Assembly: GCA_002270565.1 (NCBI GenBank)
Contig: NQMI01000051.1
Location: 124,001-188,000 of the forward strand
From: Stenocarpella maydis
Lineage: Eukaryota; Ascomycota; Sordariomycetes; Diaporthales; Diaporthaceae
DNA: 64,000 nucleotides
Direction: 5' to 3'
In this document: positions 1-11,240 of the stretch, one piece after another
Position numbering within the stretch: the stretch's first letter is position 1
How the letters are laid out: the number at the start of each line of letters is the position of its first letter
Translations under genes and position numbers: made by a program
The notes under the pieces: generated by a model
What the model was told of the DNA's origin: nothing
The model's database searches: none
What the model saw: only the letters and a program-made list of their open reading frames with translations

Positions 1-49
1 TGCCTTCTTCCTGTCATCGCGAAAAGCATGTGTGCTGACCGCAATACAG

Positions 50-2961
50 CTCACCAGCAGTGTGCTCGGGAGAACAAGGCGCTGGAGGGCAAGCAAAGTA
101 AGTGGCCAGCCACCATAAGTGTACAGACCGCATGTCTAACCCTTATATCAATCACAGCCTCCAAGTCGTGGAGATGTCCCGAATGCCAAGAACATTCTGA
201 AGCCGAGCAAGATGAATCTCAAGACGAGTCTCGAGGTGAACTGAATGATGAGTTGAATGGCATCGTCGACGCCGATTCACCCCCTGCCGCGAGACGGGCC
301 TCGGCGCCGAAACTCGCCAGGGACCTTCTTCCATCACAACGGGGCGCAGTGAAGCCAGATTCACACTCCGTGTTCAACCAACTCGTCCTTGACGATGACC
401 CCATGGACGGTTCGCGCGTGCTTAGAAAGCGCAAAACATCCTCGGCGGAAGCTGATGAGCACGTGGTTGGCCTCCGCAAACGACGCAAGAATACCGGGGA
501 CAGCCACAGTGTTGAAGGGGCGGCCAACAGCGCGAACGGGGCCGACGAAGACAGCCGCCCACGTTCTGCGCGGTCCCTTCGCCTAAAGATATCGACGAAT
601 GCGCCAGCAACAATCATCAAGAAAACCAGAACAACCCTTGTTGTGAGATTCCGTGTGGCGCCAACGGAACTTAAGAAGATCACATCCAGAAAACCCAAGC
701 CATCAAGGGGCGGTGGTAGTGCACGCCGCACAACAGGATCCCGTCCAGCCAGAGCTGCTGGCCCCTCGCGCTCAAGGCGAGCGGCGGCACCGCCAATAGC
801 ACCGTTCGCCTCAAACCTTTCGCAACCATTTTACTCGTTTTTCGACAAAGACATTGACGACAAAGGCAAACCGTATGGAGGCATTCTCACGGAGGCAGAG
901 GCCGATACCTCTAAGACCGTGCCCACCAACGAGGACCGCCGCCGATTCGATGAGGCCAAACAGAGGGCCGAGGAGGACTGGCAGGAGCGGCTCCTGAAGA
1001 TGCAAGAGGAGATCGAGGTGCCATCCAAGAAGTCAAAGAAGTCGCAAGGGCCTGCAAGTCAAATCGAGTGCATCGAGTTTGGTGGCTGGGAAATCGACAC
1101 ATGGTATGCCGCTCCGTACCCGGAAGAATACAGCAGGAACCGGGTGCTTTTCATCTGCGAGTTCTGCCTCAAGTACATGAACTCCGACTACGTCGCCTGG
1201 CGGCACAAACTGAAATGCCCAGCGAAGCACCCTCCCGGGGATGAGATCTACAGGCATGTGTCCATCTCCGTCTTCGAAGTCGATGGTCGCAAGAACCCAG
1301 TCTACTGCCAGAACCTGTGTCTGTTGGCGAAGTTGTTCCTAGGCTCGAAGACGCTCTACTACGACGTTGAACCATTTCTGTTCTACGTACTTTGCGAGTA
1401 CGACGACCTCGGGTACCATTTTGTTGGCTACTTCTCAAAGGAGAAGAGGGCCAGCAGCCAGAACAACGTCTCATGTATCCTGACCTTACCGATCCACCAG
1501 CGAAAGGGATATGGCAACCTCCTGATCGATTTCTCCTACCTCCTTACGAGGGTAGAGGGGAAAACCGGATCTCCAGAGAAGCCGTTGTCGGACATGGGTC
1601 TGGTGTCATATCGAAACTACTGGCGCCTGGTAATGTGCCGTTATCTTCTCCAGCACTGTCCAGAGGACAAACACGTGAAGAAGGGCCTCAGCATCAAGCA
1701 GATATCTGACGACACTGGACTCACGGCGGACGATGTTATTTCGGCCTTGGAGGGGCTGAGATGTCTCGTGCGCGACCCGCAAACCCAGCTCTACGCCTTC
1801 AGGGTTGACATACAGTTCTGTAAGGAGTACGTTGCAAAGTGGGAGTCCAAGAACTATGTCCAACTCGACCCGAGCATGTTGACTTGGACGCCCTATGTTA
1901 TGGGTCGCAGCAACGCTACAAACTTCGAACTGGCACCCGCCATTCATGCCATCGCCCCTAGGGAGGAAGACGACGAGCAGAAAGACGAAGCTGTGGTTGC
2001 AGAGGTTGTGGAGAATGGCAAGCCTGTCGCTGTCCAAGTTAAGCCCGAGGCCGTGGCTGAGGCCGAGAACGAGGCCGGACCCATTACCGGGATGGAGGCT
2101 GGCACAGAGGCTAACGGTGTTGGCCACGAGGCGGAAGTCACCGAGAAGAAGGAGTCTCAGACTGAGGCGGAGGCGGCCGACACGGTGCTCGAGTCTACGG
2201 AGCCCAATGAGATGGGATTGGACGGTGCGAGTGATGCGGGCATTGGCAACGAGCACATGGTTGCTGAAACTGAGCATGCCTTCGAGAAACCAGTGATCGA
2301 GTCCAACGTCCCTGGGGACAGGGTCGAGCAAAAGGGCCCCAGTGCCAAGGAGTCCGATGACAAGGAGAACTCATGGGTGAATGCCTACAACAACATCCCG
2401 CCGACCAGGTTCGTCGTGTATCCTCACATCCACGGTGGGAGGCGCACCACGGCAGTCCGCCCGATCACGACCGCACGGCCTCCTGTTGTTCGGACTGCCA
2501 GCATATCTCGCCCGAAAGCCCGGAGGCCAACCGGCAGCCGGCGGTCCGCAGGGCCCAAGGCTAGGAGCAGCAGCAGCGCCCGCAGGAAGCCCGGTGGCAC
2601 AGGGCGAGGACCAGGACGCTGGCCCAAGGGCACGAAAAAGAGTGACTATGGCAATGCCGATAGCGGCCCGGGCCTGCCGCCGGGATGGCTGGAGCAGCGG
2701 CGTTTGGAGCTCGCGGCTGGCGAGAAGATGACGACGCAAGACGCGGCGGAGGGCCTTGGCGTCAGCAGTGATGGTGTCCAAGCAAAAGAGGCTGTGGGCC
2801 GGGTCACAGCCAGCCCAAGGCGGGTCAACGGCAATGGCGCGGCTTCTGCTAGGAGCAGCAGCAGTGGAAGCAGCAGTGGCAGTCGCAAGACGGACAGTGG
2901 TGGCGGCGGAGACGGAGACGGAGACGCTGCCATGGTTGATTCGGGAGACATTGCTGCTTAG
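50..2961 (+). CDS. sas3: MYST histone acetyltransferase, Sas3/Mst2 type (5' end missing)
   Basis: Transfers acetyl groups to histone tails (the H3-directed NuA3/Mst2 complex in the Sas3 family). The first 49 bases look like the end of an intron (CTGAC branch site, ATACAG acceptor), so the ATG at 28 is not the start and the gene begins outside the window. Exons 50-97 and 158-2961 join across a 60-bp in-frame intron. The exon 1/2 junction rebuilds the end of a PHD finger (HQQC ... WRCPEC). Then come a basic/acidic linker and the MYST domain at about 1060-1900: C2HC zinc finger (CEFC..., near 1160-1220), the autoacetylated-type Lys in GSKTLYYD (codon 1348), catalytic Cys in VSCILTLP (codon 1474), acetyl-CoA loop QRKGYG, and catalytic Glu in SPEKPL (codon 1576). 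The C-terminal third is low-complexity, first acidic, then Gly/Ser/Arg-rich. The family call is firm; Sas3 rather than Esa1/Sas2 rests on the PHD finger and length. Confidence 0.9.
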
Positions 2962-4454
2962 AGATGGACAGGAGGCGCTGCATGGGAGCTTCATCCAGTC
3001 ACGTGTTGATGTGTTGGTCTGAGGTTCTTTTGAAGGTGATTTGATTAGCAAGGCGTTGGGAAACAACTGTGTACTGTATTACTACCGCTCACGTGGGCTG
3101 GGGGCAGTGGATGAAAGTCGAGGTCACGGCTAGTCTGATGGGCATCGGCGATTAGCTGTCAGACAGGCTTATTACTTACAGGCACTAGGACAAGGGGGCA
3201 TGATGGAGCCATTGGCCTCACCATCGTGGTATGGCCACAGACAGCTCTCAAGCTGCTTTCCAAGTCTCGTGGGGCGAACCAAGCCCGTCCGTTGATATGA
3301 ATGGCCCCGGCAATGGAGTAATGCTACTTGGGACTGTTGTCGCATGCTGCATACTACCTAGCCTGATACATATCCAGGTGGCGGGAATACATACTAGATA
3401 GGCTACACACACTGACTAGTACCTGCTTTGGCGTGAGGGGGATCTTCAGAGTGGGTTCATGATGAATTACCACAGAGAGACCTGAGAGAAGGACCAGCCT
3501 GGATCCGTCAAATGTGTGGGCCGGCTGTCCACTAGCTGGCCAGGTGGGTGGTCATCGTAATTCATCGCATTTTAGATTTCCGGCGCATTACACTAGTTTT
3601 ATCAAGGCTTTATTTGGCCTGCAACCGGGCTCATCAGATACTGCCCGGACGGGCTAGCGGCCATTGGACGGGGGTCCCTGTCAGGTTTCGTCATGCCCAA
3701 GCCTGAGCCTGAACTGCTGCCGCTGCTGGAACACAGGCCGTCATCTCCAAAGAAAGAAAGGGACCGCCAGCTTCAGCTGTCTCGCTCTATCAGTCTAATC
3801 TTGTCCTCTGTTCCTCATCATACCATACAGGCGCCCCTCCTCTCACGCACGCCGGGCTGCAGCCATCTAGACGTGTATCTCGCCGGCCCGTGACACTCGT
3901 TGGCATCACATACGAAGCATCCATCATCCATCCTGCGCACAGCAGCCGCGGTGCCACTACCACTGCGGTAATTCCCAGAACTGGAACCCATCCCAACGGC
4001 TCAATTTCCCGTGCCAACAGCCTGCGACCCGACCCGTCCCCCGTGCTCACTCCATCGGTCGATTGATCACAACCTGCCACCAACTTTCATTTCCTGCCCG
4101 AGGTCGATAATCAGTGCCTACCAACCCCCTTTCCTACATCGTCACTGTCGCATGTGGCACACCCGCCACCACTCTCGTCGTCCCGAGGCTTGCCGATAAC
4201 TGTCGCCCCTTCAACCGCAGTCGCAGGCCACGACGGTTCCTCGGTCAGTCGAATATCGGGGTCTGTTGCACCGCATCTCGACACTGCGCGGCCACCTCCC
4301 AGGCTCGCCTGCGACGACACCTTTCTCGGCGCATCCGGCCGAGACCTGATCCACTGATTTCCTGTCAGAAAGGGGATCGATCCCATCCCCTTACCGCGAG
4401 AATCCCGCTTCCGAGACCAACCACACGTGATAATCCCCAGACCCAGCCGCCAAT
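2962..4454. other. Intergenic region, sas3 to epsin
   Basis: About 1.5 kb without a credible gene. The last 700 bases are C-rich and pyrimidine-rich and probably form the promoter and 5' UTR of the epsin gene. Short open frames here have no recognisable protein character. Confidence 0.6.
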
Positions 4455-6319
4455 ATGTCCAAGGTTCTGAGAGGCGTGAAAAATGTCACCAAGGGGTATT
4501 CAGGTGTACAGATTAAAGTGCGCGAGGGTACGTTTGGCCAGGCTCACGACTCTCGACCCGGACCCATCTTGAATGTCGCAGACTGACGTAGCCATGCAGC
4601 GACGAGCAACGACCCATGGGGCCCGACAGGCACCCAGATGAGCGAGATCGCCCAGCTCACCTACAACTCGTACGTTGCCGATCCTCAGACGTGCTCGCCG
4701 AGGTGGTAAGCTAATCCGGTCGCAACCTAGGTCGACCGAATTTTACGAAATCATGGACATGCTAGACAAGAGGCTGAACGACAAGGGCAAGAACTGGAGG
4801 CACGTCCTGAAGGCACTCAAGGTCCTCGACTATTGTCTCCACGAGGGCTCCGAGCTGGTCGTCACATGGGCAAAGCAGAATGTCTACATTATCAAGACCC
4901 TCCGGGAATTCATGTACACCGATGAGGAGGGCAGAGATGTCGGTCAAAACAGTAGGTGGCGATTCCCTCCGCACACAGCGAAACCAATCTAACAGTGTTG
5001 CCTCTACAGTTCGTGTGGCAGCGAAGGAGCTGACGTCCTTGCTACTGGATGAGGAGCGTCTGCGCGCTGAGCGTAGTGATCGCAGGACGTGGAAGTCCCG
5101 CGTCACAGGCCTAGAAGAATATGGCTCAGAGCCCCATGCCACACCACGCCGCCGTGAAAGAGTCCCGCGCCCAATGACCGACGAAGAGGACGCCGAGTAT
5201 AAGCTAGCCCTAGAGGCCAGCAAATATCAGGAGGAGGAAGACAGGAGACGGCGTGAGGGTCGCCCGGGCCAGGACACAGAGGACGACGACCTTGCGAAGG
5301 CTATCAAATTAAGCAAGGAGGAGGAGGAAGCGCGACGACGGGCTCTGGAGGAGCAAAACGCCCAGTCGCTGTTTGACGATACCCCCGTGCAGACCCAGCC
5401 CCAGCCGACTGGGTGGAACCAGGGATACCAGCAGGGCAGCGGCGTGGACTTTTTCGGCAACCCTATTGATCAGGGCCAGCAGCTACAGCCCCAGCCGACG
5501 GGCTTCATGCCGAATGCATACACTGGTTTCCAGACACAGCCCACCGGCTACCAAAACGGCTTCTCCAACGGCTTTGGCCAGCCACAACAAACCGGTTTCG
5601 ACGCCTTTGGTCAACAAAACATGCTGCAGCAGCAGCAGCCGTTCCAGCCTCAACCTTCCGGCTATAACCCGTACATGCAGCAGCAGCAACAGCAACTCCA
5701 GCCACAGCAGACCGAGTCGCATCTGCAGGCAGGGAGCAACAATCCGTGGGCCACCAACAGCCAGAACGCGGGTCTATCCGCGATGGCACCGATGAAGACA
5801 GGCTCCAACAACCCATTTGCGCAGCAATCATCTTCACCCTTCAACAGACCTGGGCCCTCCAAGATGCCTTCCATATCGGTCTTGAACTCGCTTCCAGAGC
5901 AGAAGACACTGTCCGCATTCAACCAACCCCAGCCCACGTCTTTTACACCGCCGCCACAGAATACCCAAGCGCCGTCGAAACCGATGAGCGAGCACGAGGC
6001 AAGGCTCAATGCGCTGCTCGCCAGCGGCGAGGGCCAGGACACCTTCGGCAACACCGGCGAGACCAGGATACCGGCGCAGCACACCGCCCCCGGGACATTC
6101 GTCAACAGCGCGGGAGCGGGCGCCAACAGGCTGACGGCCGAGGCGACGGGCAACAACCCGTTCCTCCGACAGCAGTTCACGGGCATGCCGACCGTGTCAT
6201 ACGGGGCGACGGGACCCGGCGGCATGAACGGCGGGTTCGGCGGGCAGAGCTCGAGTAACCCGTTCGGGGCGAGGCCGCAGCAGCAGGGGGGTAACCAGGG
6301 GGATCTGATCCAGTTCTGA
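4455..6319 (+). CDS. ent1: Epsin (ENTH-domain endocytic adaptor)
   Basis: Clathrin adaptor that bends PI(4,5)P2 membranes and recruits ubiquitinated cargo at endocytic sites. Exons 4455-4527, 4600-4669, 4731-4951 and 5010-6319 join in phase to give 557 aa. The ENTH domain is residues 1 to about 145: it starts MSKVLRGVKNVTKGY, contains NDPWGPTG and ends in the AAKELTSLLLDEERLR helix. Two ubiquitin-interacting motifs follow (DAEYKLALEAS and DLAKAIKLSKEEEE), then a long Gln/Pro-rich region with repeated 'QPTG' units and several NPF motifs (NNPFAQQ, NNPFLRQ, SNPFGAR) that bind EH-domain proteins. It ends in GDLIQF, a possible short clathrin-box-like tail. Domain order and length match Ent1/Ent2; fungi of this group usually have one such gene. 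The start ATG is the first in frame with the ENTH N-terminal amphipathic helix. Confidence 0.93.
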
Positions 6320-8798
6320 GAGAAGTTCTTTTTCAAAACAAGTAAAGGGACAGGCGCGTTTTGTCTGAACTCGACGATAAGAAGTGGTGCGCGTGCTGCA
6401 TTGTTGGTAAATTGGGTTGGTATGTGTTGTTGCACGTTGTGTGTGTCTCCTTGGGTGGCGCCTTACGTGCTGGGCTGGAGTGCGAGATTTTCTCTTTATG
6501 AAGATGTATTCCCCCTCGGAGGTCCCTAGGTAGCATTCATAAATCATCATTCTTTTTTTGTTGGCGTTGGAGAACCACGCTGTGTCAGTATTAGGATCTC
6601 AGGGTCGCCCTCACCCATCCGGTATATAAGATGCCAGTATGTGATGTAACGTCCGAGGTACGTGACTAGAGAAACCGACCGGCCAGAAAGGTAGTGGGAG
6701 CCAAGTGAGACATAACTTTCCGGGATATGCCTTACAAGATCATTTGTAGTACCAGCTCTTTCCTCTTCCCAACACAGCGGCGGTGTATCTCCATCCACTA
6801 ACCCAGCTGGAACTGGCAGTAAAACACATGGCTCGGCTTTCTAACATTTTATAGATGGGAATTCCAAGACCATTGCGTTCTATAAGGGTATTACGAACCA
6901 AGGCTTGGAAGTCCACATGCCGAAGATATCCAGGCTATGTACCAGCGAGCCTTTTTCAATCCCCACAGTCCCAGCCAATGTCTCAGCTTCAAGACCGCAT
7001 TACTTTCTATCAAACCGGAACTTTTTGACTACTATCGTCCCTGCACATGTGTCCTATCTTGTTGCAGGTGAGCCGAGACCTATTTTGTATGTCTGTGCAT
7101 GCATTGCGAACATTTGATGGTCACTCGGTGTCACTATGTAGGCTCATGTTGAGAACTTATCGGAATGACTGTGGACGGAACCTCAAAAGCTGTTTTGTCC
7201 AATCTTATTTACTCCAGTGCCTCGGACACTTATTGGACCTTGATTTATGAGGAGGCTTCTGCTGAGAAGAAGGAAGAAATTAGTTAACTCGTTTCATTCT
7301 CCATCATTTTATAATATGGTCGCGATAACTAAAAGAGCTGTAGGCGGTCTCTTCATACAGTAGTAGTGTCTTAAAAACCCGTAGTTAGACAATGTACAAC
7401 GCCAATAGCAGTAAGGTTCAAAATATAATCGTCTATGGCCAAGAAACAGAGACAGTCTCCTGTCGTAGTCGCCGCACCGATTGGACTAGTGGAGACCAGC
7501 TTCCAGCAGCGCGTAGACCGTCAACGTAAGTAATCAAAGGCTAACACTTCCGGCGCTCAGTCACATGGCAAAATGAAGCTGGTCTCGACCAACATATTCA
7601 GGAGAACTTTTGTCTCCATATTCATCAGCTTGGTGCCAGCAGAAACTTGCTATTGGGGTTACCGGGCCGTATCGGAGCTCGTACTTGTATTCTTCGAGTC
7701 TGTCTCTGTGACGGGAGAGCATACCTCACTGGATTCTTGAATCCTGGACTATTCCTCTCCAATAACCAAACGGAGACCTTGGATGTACTGTGAGATCCAA
7801 CTGATTTGTAATATAGCCAACCGTGCCCTTCACCGGATCTTTGAGTGTGTTGGAGAAATGTCCATGGTCTCTTTGTATCATCAAATGCATTCCTGGCTCC
7901 ACGAGATTGTAAGGAAGTCCGTGACAATTTCGCATCCCTCGTTGAAGGCTCCACTTGAGGGACCAGCTCGCGGGGAGGCAATGGAAGAATGCGCTAGCCA
8001 TCCCTAAACCTATACTCGACGTACAGACGCGGCGTTGGACCGAGCTGTGAAGGGTAGCCTCTCTAGAGGCAATCGCATATCTGCGAATAGAGCTTCCTTT
8101 GATCCGGTGGACCGGCACCGCAGGATTTAATACAAGCCATTGGCATGTTAGACATGGAATATTTATTACCGCCGTCCTATTCCACTCCGTCCGTGTGTGC
8201 CCACACATTTACTTATCTCGACTTTAATATCGCAAGGATCTTCACGCCTTTCGCACGGGAGCCTTTCAGCCGTCATAAAGGGATGCAAAGAGAGCCTGCC
8301 ATACTAAGATGCAGGAGGCAACGAAGGAAACATGCTGATACGACCTTTGGTGCCATCCCCAAACTCGGTACCGTGCCTAGGTAATTATTGCATGGCACGC
8401 CAGCCTCAACACTCACTTCAGGCTAATTTACATGAAGTCCTTAAATACCACCGTAAAAATACTGTTCCGCCGATGCGAGCATGCTTTTATTGGCGGGGTT
8501 AAGAAGCCGTCAAAGCTTCGATGTAACCTCCGCATCTTGGCTTCCTGTTTCGTCAGTTCATCTTTGTGCAGATGAGCGATGAATTTGAACACCCGCGTTT
8601 GAGGGCTCTAGCTAGCGAGCACAGTGTAGGAGATAAGATATGTCTGGGTATATATATACACCCATCCTTGCGAATTTAGATCCAAACATGAAGGTCCGAT
8701 TAGAGCCATCCCCATCACCTTTCAGAGTACCAGTTCTGAGCTCCTAATTCCTAACCTGCAATATAACGAGACTTACATACCTAGGCAGGGTAACTAAG
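6320..8798. other. Intergenic region, epsin to esterase
   Basis: About 2.5 kb with no gene I can support. Composition is closer to 45% GC than the coding regions. Overlapping minus-strand frames at 7625-8208 run for 118-160 codons but show no recognisable domain and are not collinear in one frame; a decayed gene cannot be excluded. Confidence 0.5.
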
Positions 8799-9701
8799 AT
8801 GCAGCTCTGCAAGATTATGTTGGCGGCCTCAGCACTCCTGAGCTGTGGCTCTGCCCAGAACAAGCTGCGGATTAGTGAGTCGAATCTCATGAATAAAGAA
8901 CAATGCATACATCATTAGTTGCTCACAACATGCCAGTGCCCTTGGGAGACAGCATCACGGAGATCACATGCTGGCGCGCCTACGTGTGGGACGACCTCGT
9001 GGCTGCCAACCTGTCCAGCCGGGTGCAGTACGTCGGATCGCAAAATAGCAACCCTCAGAACTGCAGGCCTCAAACGCCCAACGTAGGTCTGCCTTGCCGC
9101 AATGTGTGTGAATTGTATGTTCGGACGTGGCTGACCTGGGTGGATTCAAACCAGTGGGATCAGCACCACGAGGGCCATTCGGGCTGGCTGGCTGTTGATA
9201 TTGCCAACAGCTACATCGCCAACTGGATGAGGAGCACGCCAGCCGACATTGTCATGTTCATGCTGGGCACGAACGACATCACTCGTGGCAACAATGCTGG
9301 CCAGATCACGGCGGCTTATACCAAGATTGTGCAGACCGTCCGGGCAAGCAACCCCAAAGCCAAGTTCATCGTAAGTGATGACGGCCATGCTCGTTTCGTG
9401 TGGTGGTGACTTCACCTGGAGGCCATCTCTGATAATTTTTTAAATTCGGTGACAGGTTGACAAGTTGATCCCCCTCTCGTACAACAACAATGGCGTCATC
9501 TCGGTCAACAATGCTATTCCTTCGTGGGCTGCTGGGCTGAACAGCACAGAATCGCCAATTGTAATTGCGGACTGTTATACTGGCTTCTCAAACTCGATGC
9601 TGAGGGATGGTGTGCATCCGAATGAGCAGGGTGACAGGCTGATGCAGTCAAAGATCTCGCCGTTGTTGATCGACTATGTCAGGCAGTCCTTGGGTGTCTA
9701 A
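8799..9701 (+). CDS. Secreted SGNH hydrolase, CE3 acetyl-xylan-esterase-like
   Basis: Probable extracellular carbohydrate or lipid esterase. Exons 8799-8874, 8937-9082, 9155-9370 and 9456-9701 give 227 aa. A short signal peptide is visible (MQLCKIMLAASALLSCGSA). Block I is MPLGDSITE with nucleophile Ser31, block III is GTNDI, and the C-terminal block is DGVHPNEQGD with the Asp and His of the triad. The ITCWRA text after the Ser motif and the HEGHSGW block are typical of CE3/SGNH fungal enzymes. The second intron (9083-9154, 72 bp) is in frame and open, so an uncorrected translation would carry 24 spurious residues; CTGAC and CCAG and the restored text PNWDQHHEG support removing it. Substrate is inferred from family only. 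Confidence 0.85.
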
Positions 9702-11240
9702 GATGGGAAACTGCGGGGACATGGGGTATTTGTCCAGTTTCTTATGTAGATAATTGCAATCAACTGGTATATGTATGCGTTGATGCAGACGCGCATTAGG
9801 GTATGTTCAACTCTGAGCTGTTGTGTTGGGCTGAGGTCCAACCACTTACACGCTCTGCCGGGCTTGGTGAGCTCTCCTTTGGTCACCACATGCGATACTC
9901 GAATAGAATTGTAGTGTTTGGCTCTGTCAAATCAACAGAACTCGTGGCTACCAGGGCACAGGTTTCCATAGCATAATAAATCAGAAATTGGGTACGGCTT
10001 GCAAAGCGTGGTTGCCAAAGAGGAAGCCTTGAGAACACTCTTTTGCTGTTGGGTCGGACGGAGGTGCCTGGGCATGATCCATAAATCAAACCCACTGTCT
10101 CTCTTCTCGGGCATGTTATTGCTCTCCGAGTCAAAACGTGGTGTCTCGAACCTCGGATTATCTGAAGGGACAGTCCACCGGAGAACGGTCTCAGGCACTT
10201 GACCGTTGCCGGAATAGTACTTGAGCCCACAACTGGTGGATTGGTGGCGTGTGACAAAGATCTTCCAGGTCGACAGCAGCCTGGAGTGTTACCCTTGACT
10301 GCAGATCCTATTGGGGCTGGGGTTGACTCACCCTTTGCCTTTGTCCTGCTCCGCAAATGCTATTTGTGAGTTTTGTGACAATGTATTTCGCAAGGCAGAC
10401 TTGAGGCGGGTCCCATCTGGTCGGGATTGACCAATGAAGGTGGCCTTTGGGGACATGACTGACTAATCCACCAGGAGGCAGCAGTGGTGCAGAACTGTGG
10501 GCGCCCCTGATTGGCTGAAAATAATTCTGGTACACGAAGGACAGTGGCTAGGGCCATTGTGCGTACGGAGCAGAGCCCAGAACTCGGCCGCTTTAGCTTG
10601 TCTGCTCGAGCTTGACTGCCTGCCCAGATGCCTGCTGCCCACCGGCCTGACTGAAGTCGCCCCCCACCCGTCACCTCACGTCCAGCACCGTTTTTCCTAC
10701 CCAGCACCAGCACCAGCACAACCACCACCACCACCACCACCAACCCGACAGTGGAAGCTTGCGAAGGAGCTTGTCACCAACCCTCAACCTCCCCTGTCCG
10801 CAGCGCCGCTGCCTTCGCATGGCTTCATTTCTTTTCTGATTCTGGCGAGTATTGCATTTCTCTGTCCTCGCCCTCGTCATCTTTTCAAGGACAGTCTCCT
10901 TTTCTTTCTTACTCGAGACCGGCTTTCCTCAATTTTCCCCGGCAATTGAGAAAAAAGAACCTCCCACCCCTTCCCGACCTCGACCTCACCCCAGCCTCCT
11001 CCCAAGCAGAGCAAAGCTCCAGCATCCCTCGCCGCTGCGCGAGATCCTCGTCGCCCCAACTGAATATCGCGACCGACATCTGAAATTCCATTGTCGATTG
11101 CGACTCGGGTCCACAGGGGTCGCGCCACCGTCACCCTGACGCGTTCGCCGCGCGATCCACGACCCTCGCGCCTTTGATCATCTCACCCTTCACACCCCCT
11201 TGCGCCTGGCAAGGCTATTGCGACCCAGACCATCTCCGAC
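9702..11240. other. Intergenic region and nup145 5' UTR
   Basis: No gene seen. The last 550 bases before the nup145 ATG are C/T-rich, with an (ACC)n run at about 10716-10742, and look like promoter and 5' leader. Confidence 0.55.

Noticed and set aside
28..97. ATG at 28 as the start of the histone acetyltransferase
   Set aside because: Bases 1-49 look like an intron end (CTGAC branch, ATACAG acceptor), and the exon begins within a PHD finger, so the real start is upstream of the window.
2371..3066. 231-codon minus-strand frame
   Set aside because: Shadow of the GC-rich C-terminal region of sas3; no domain.
7625..8208. Overlapping minus-strand frames of 118 and 160 codons
   Set aside because: No recognisable domain, no splice structure linking them, composition like the surrounding intergenic DNA.
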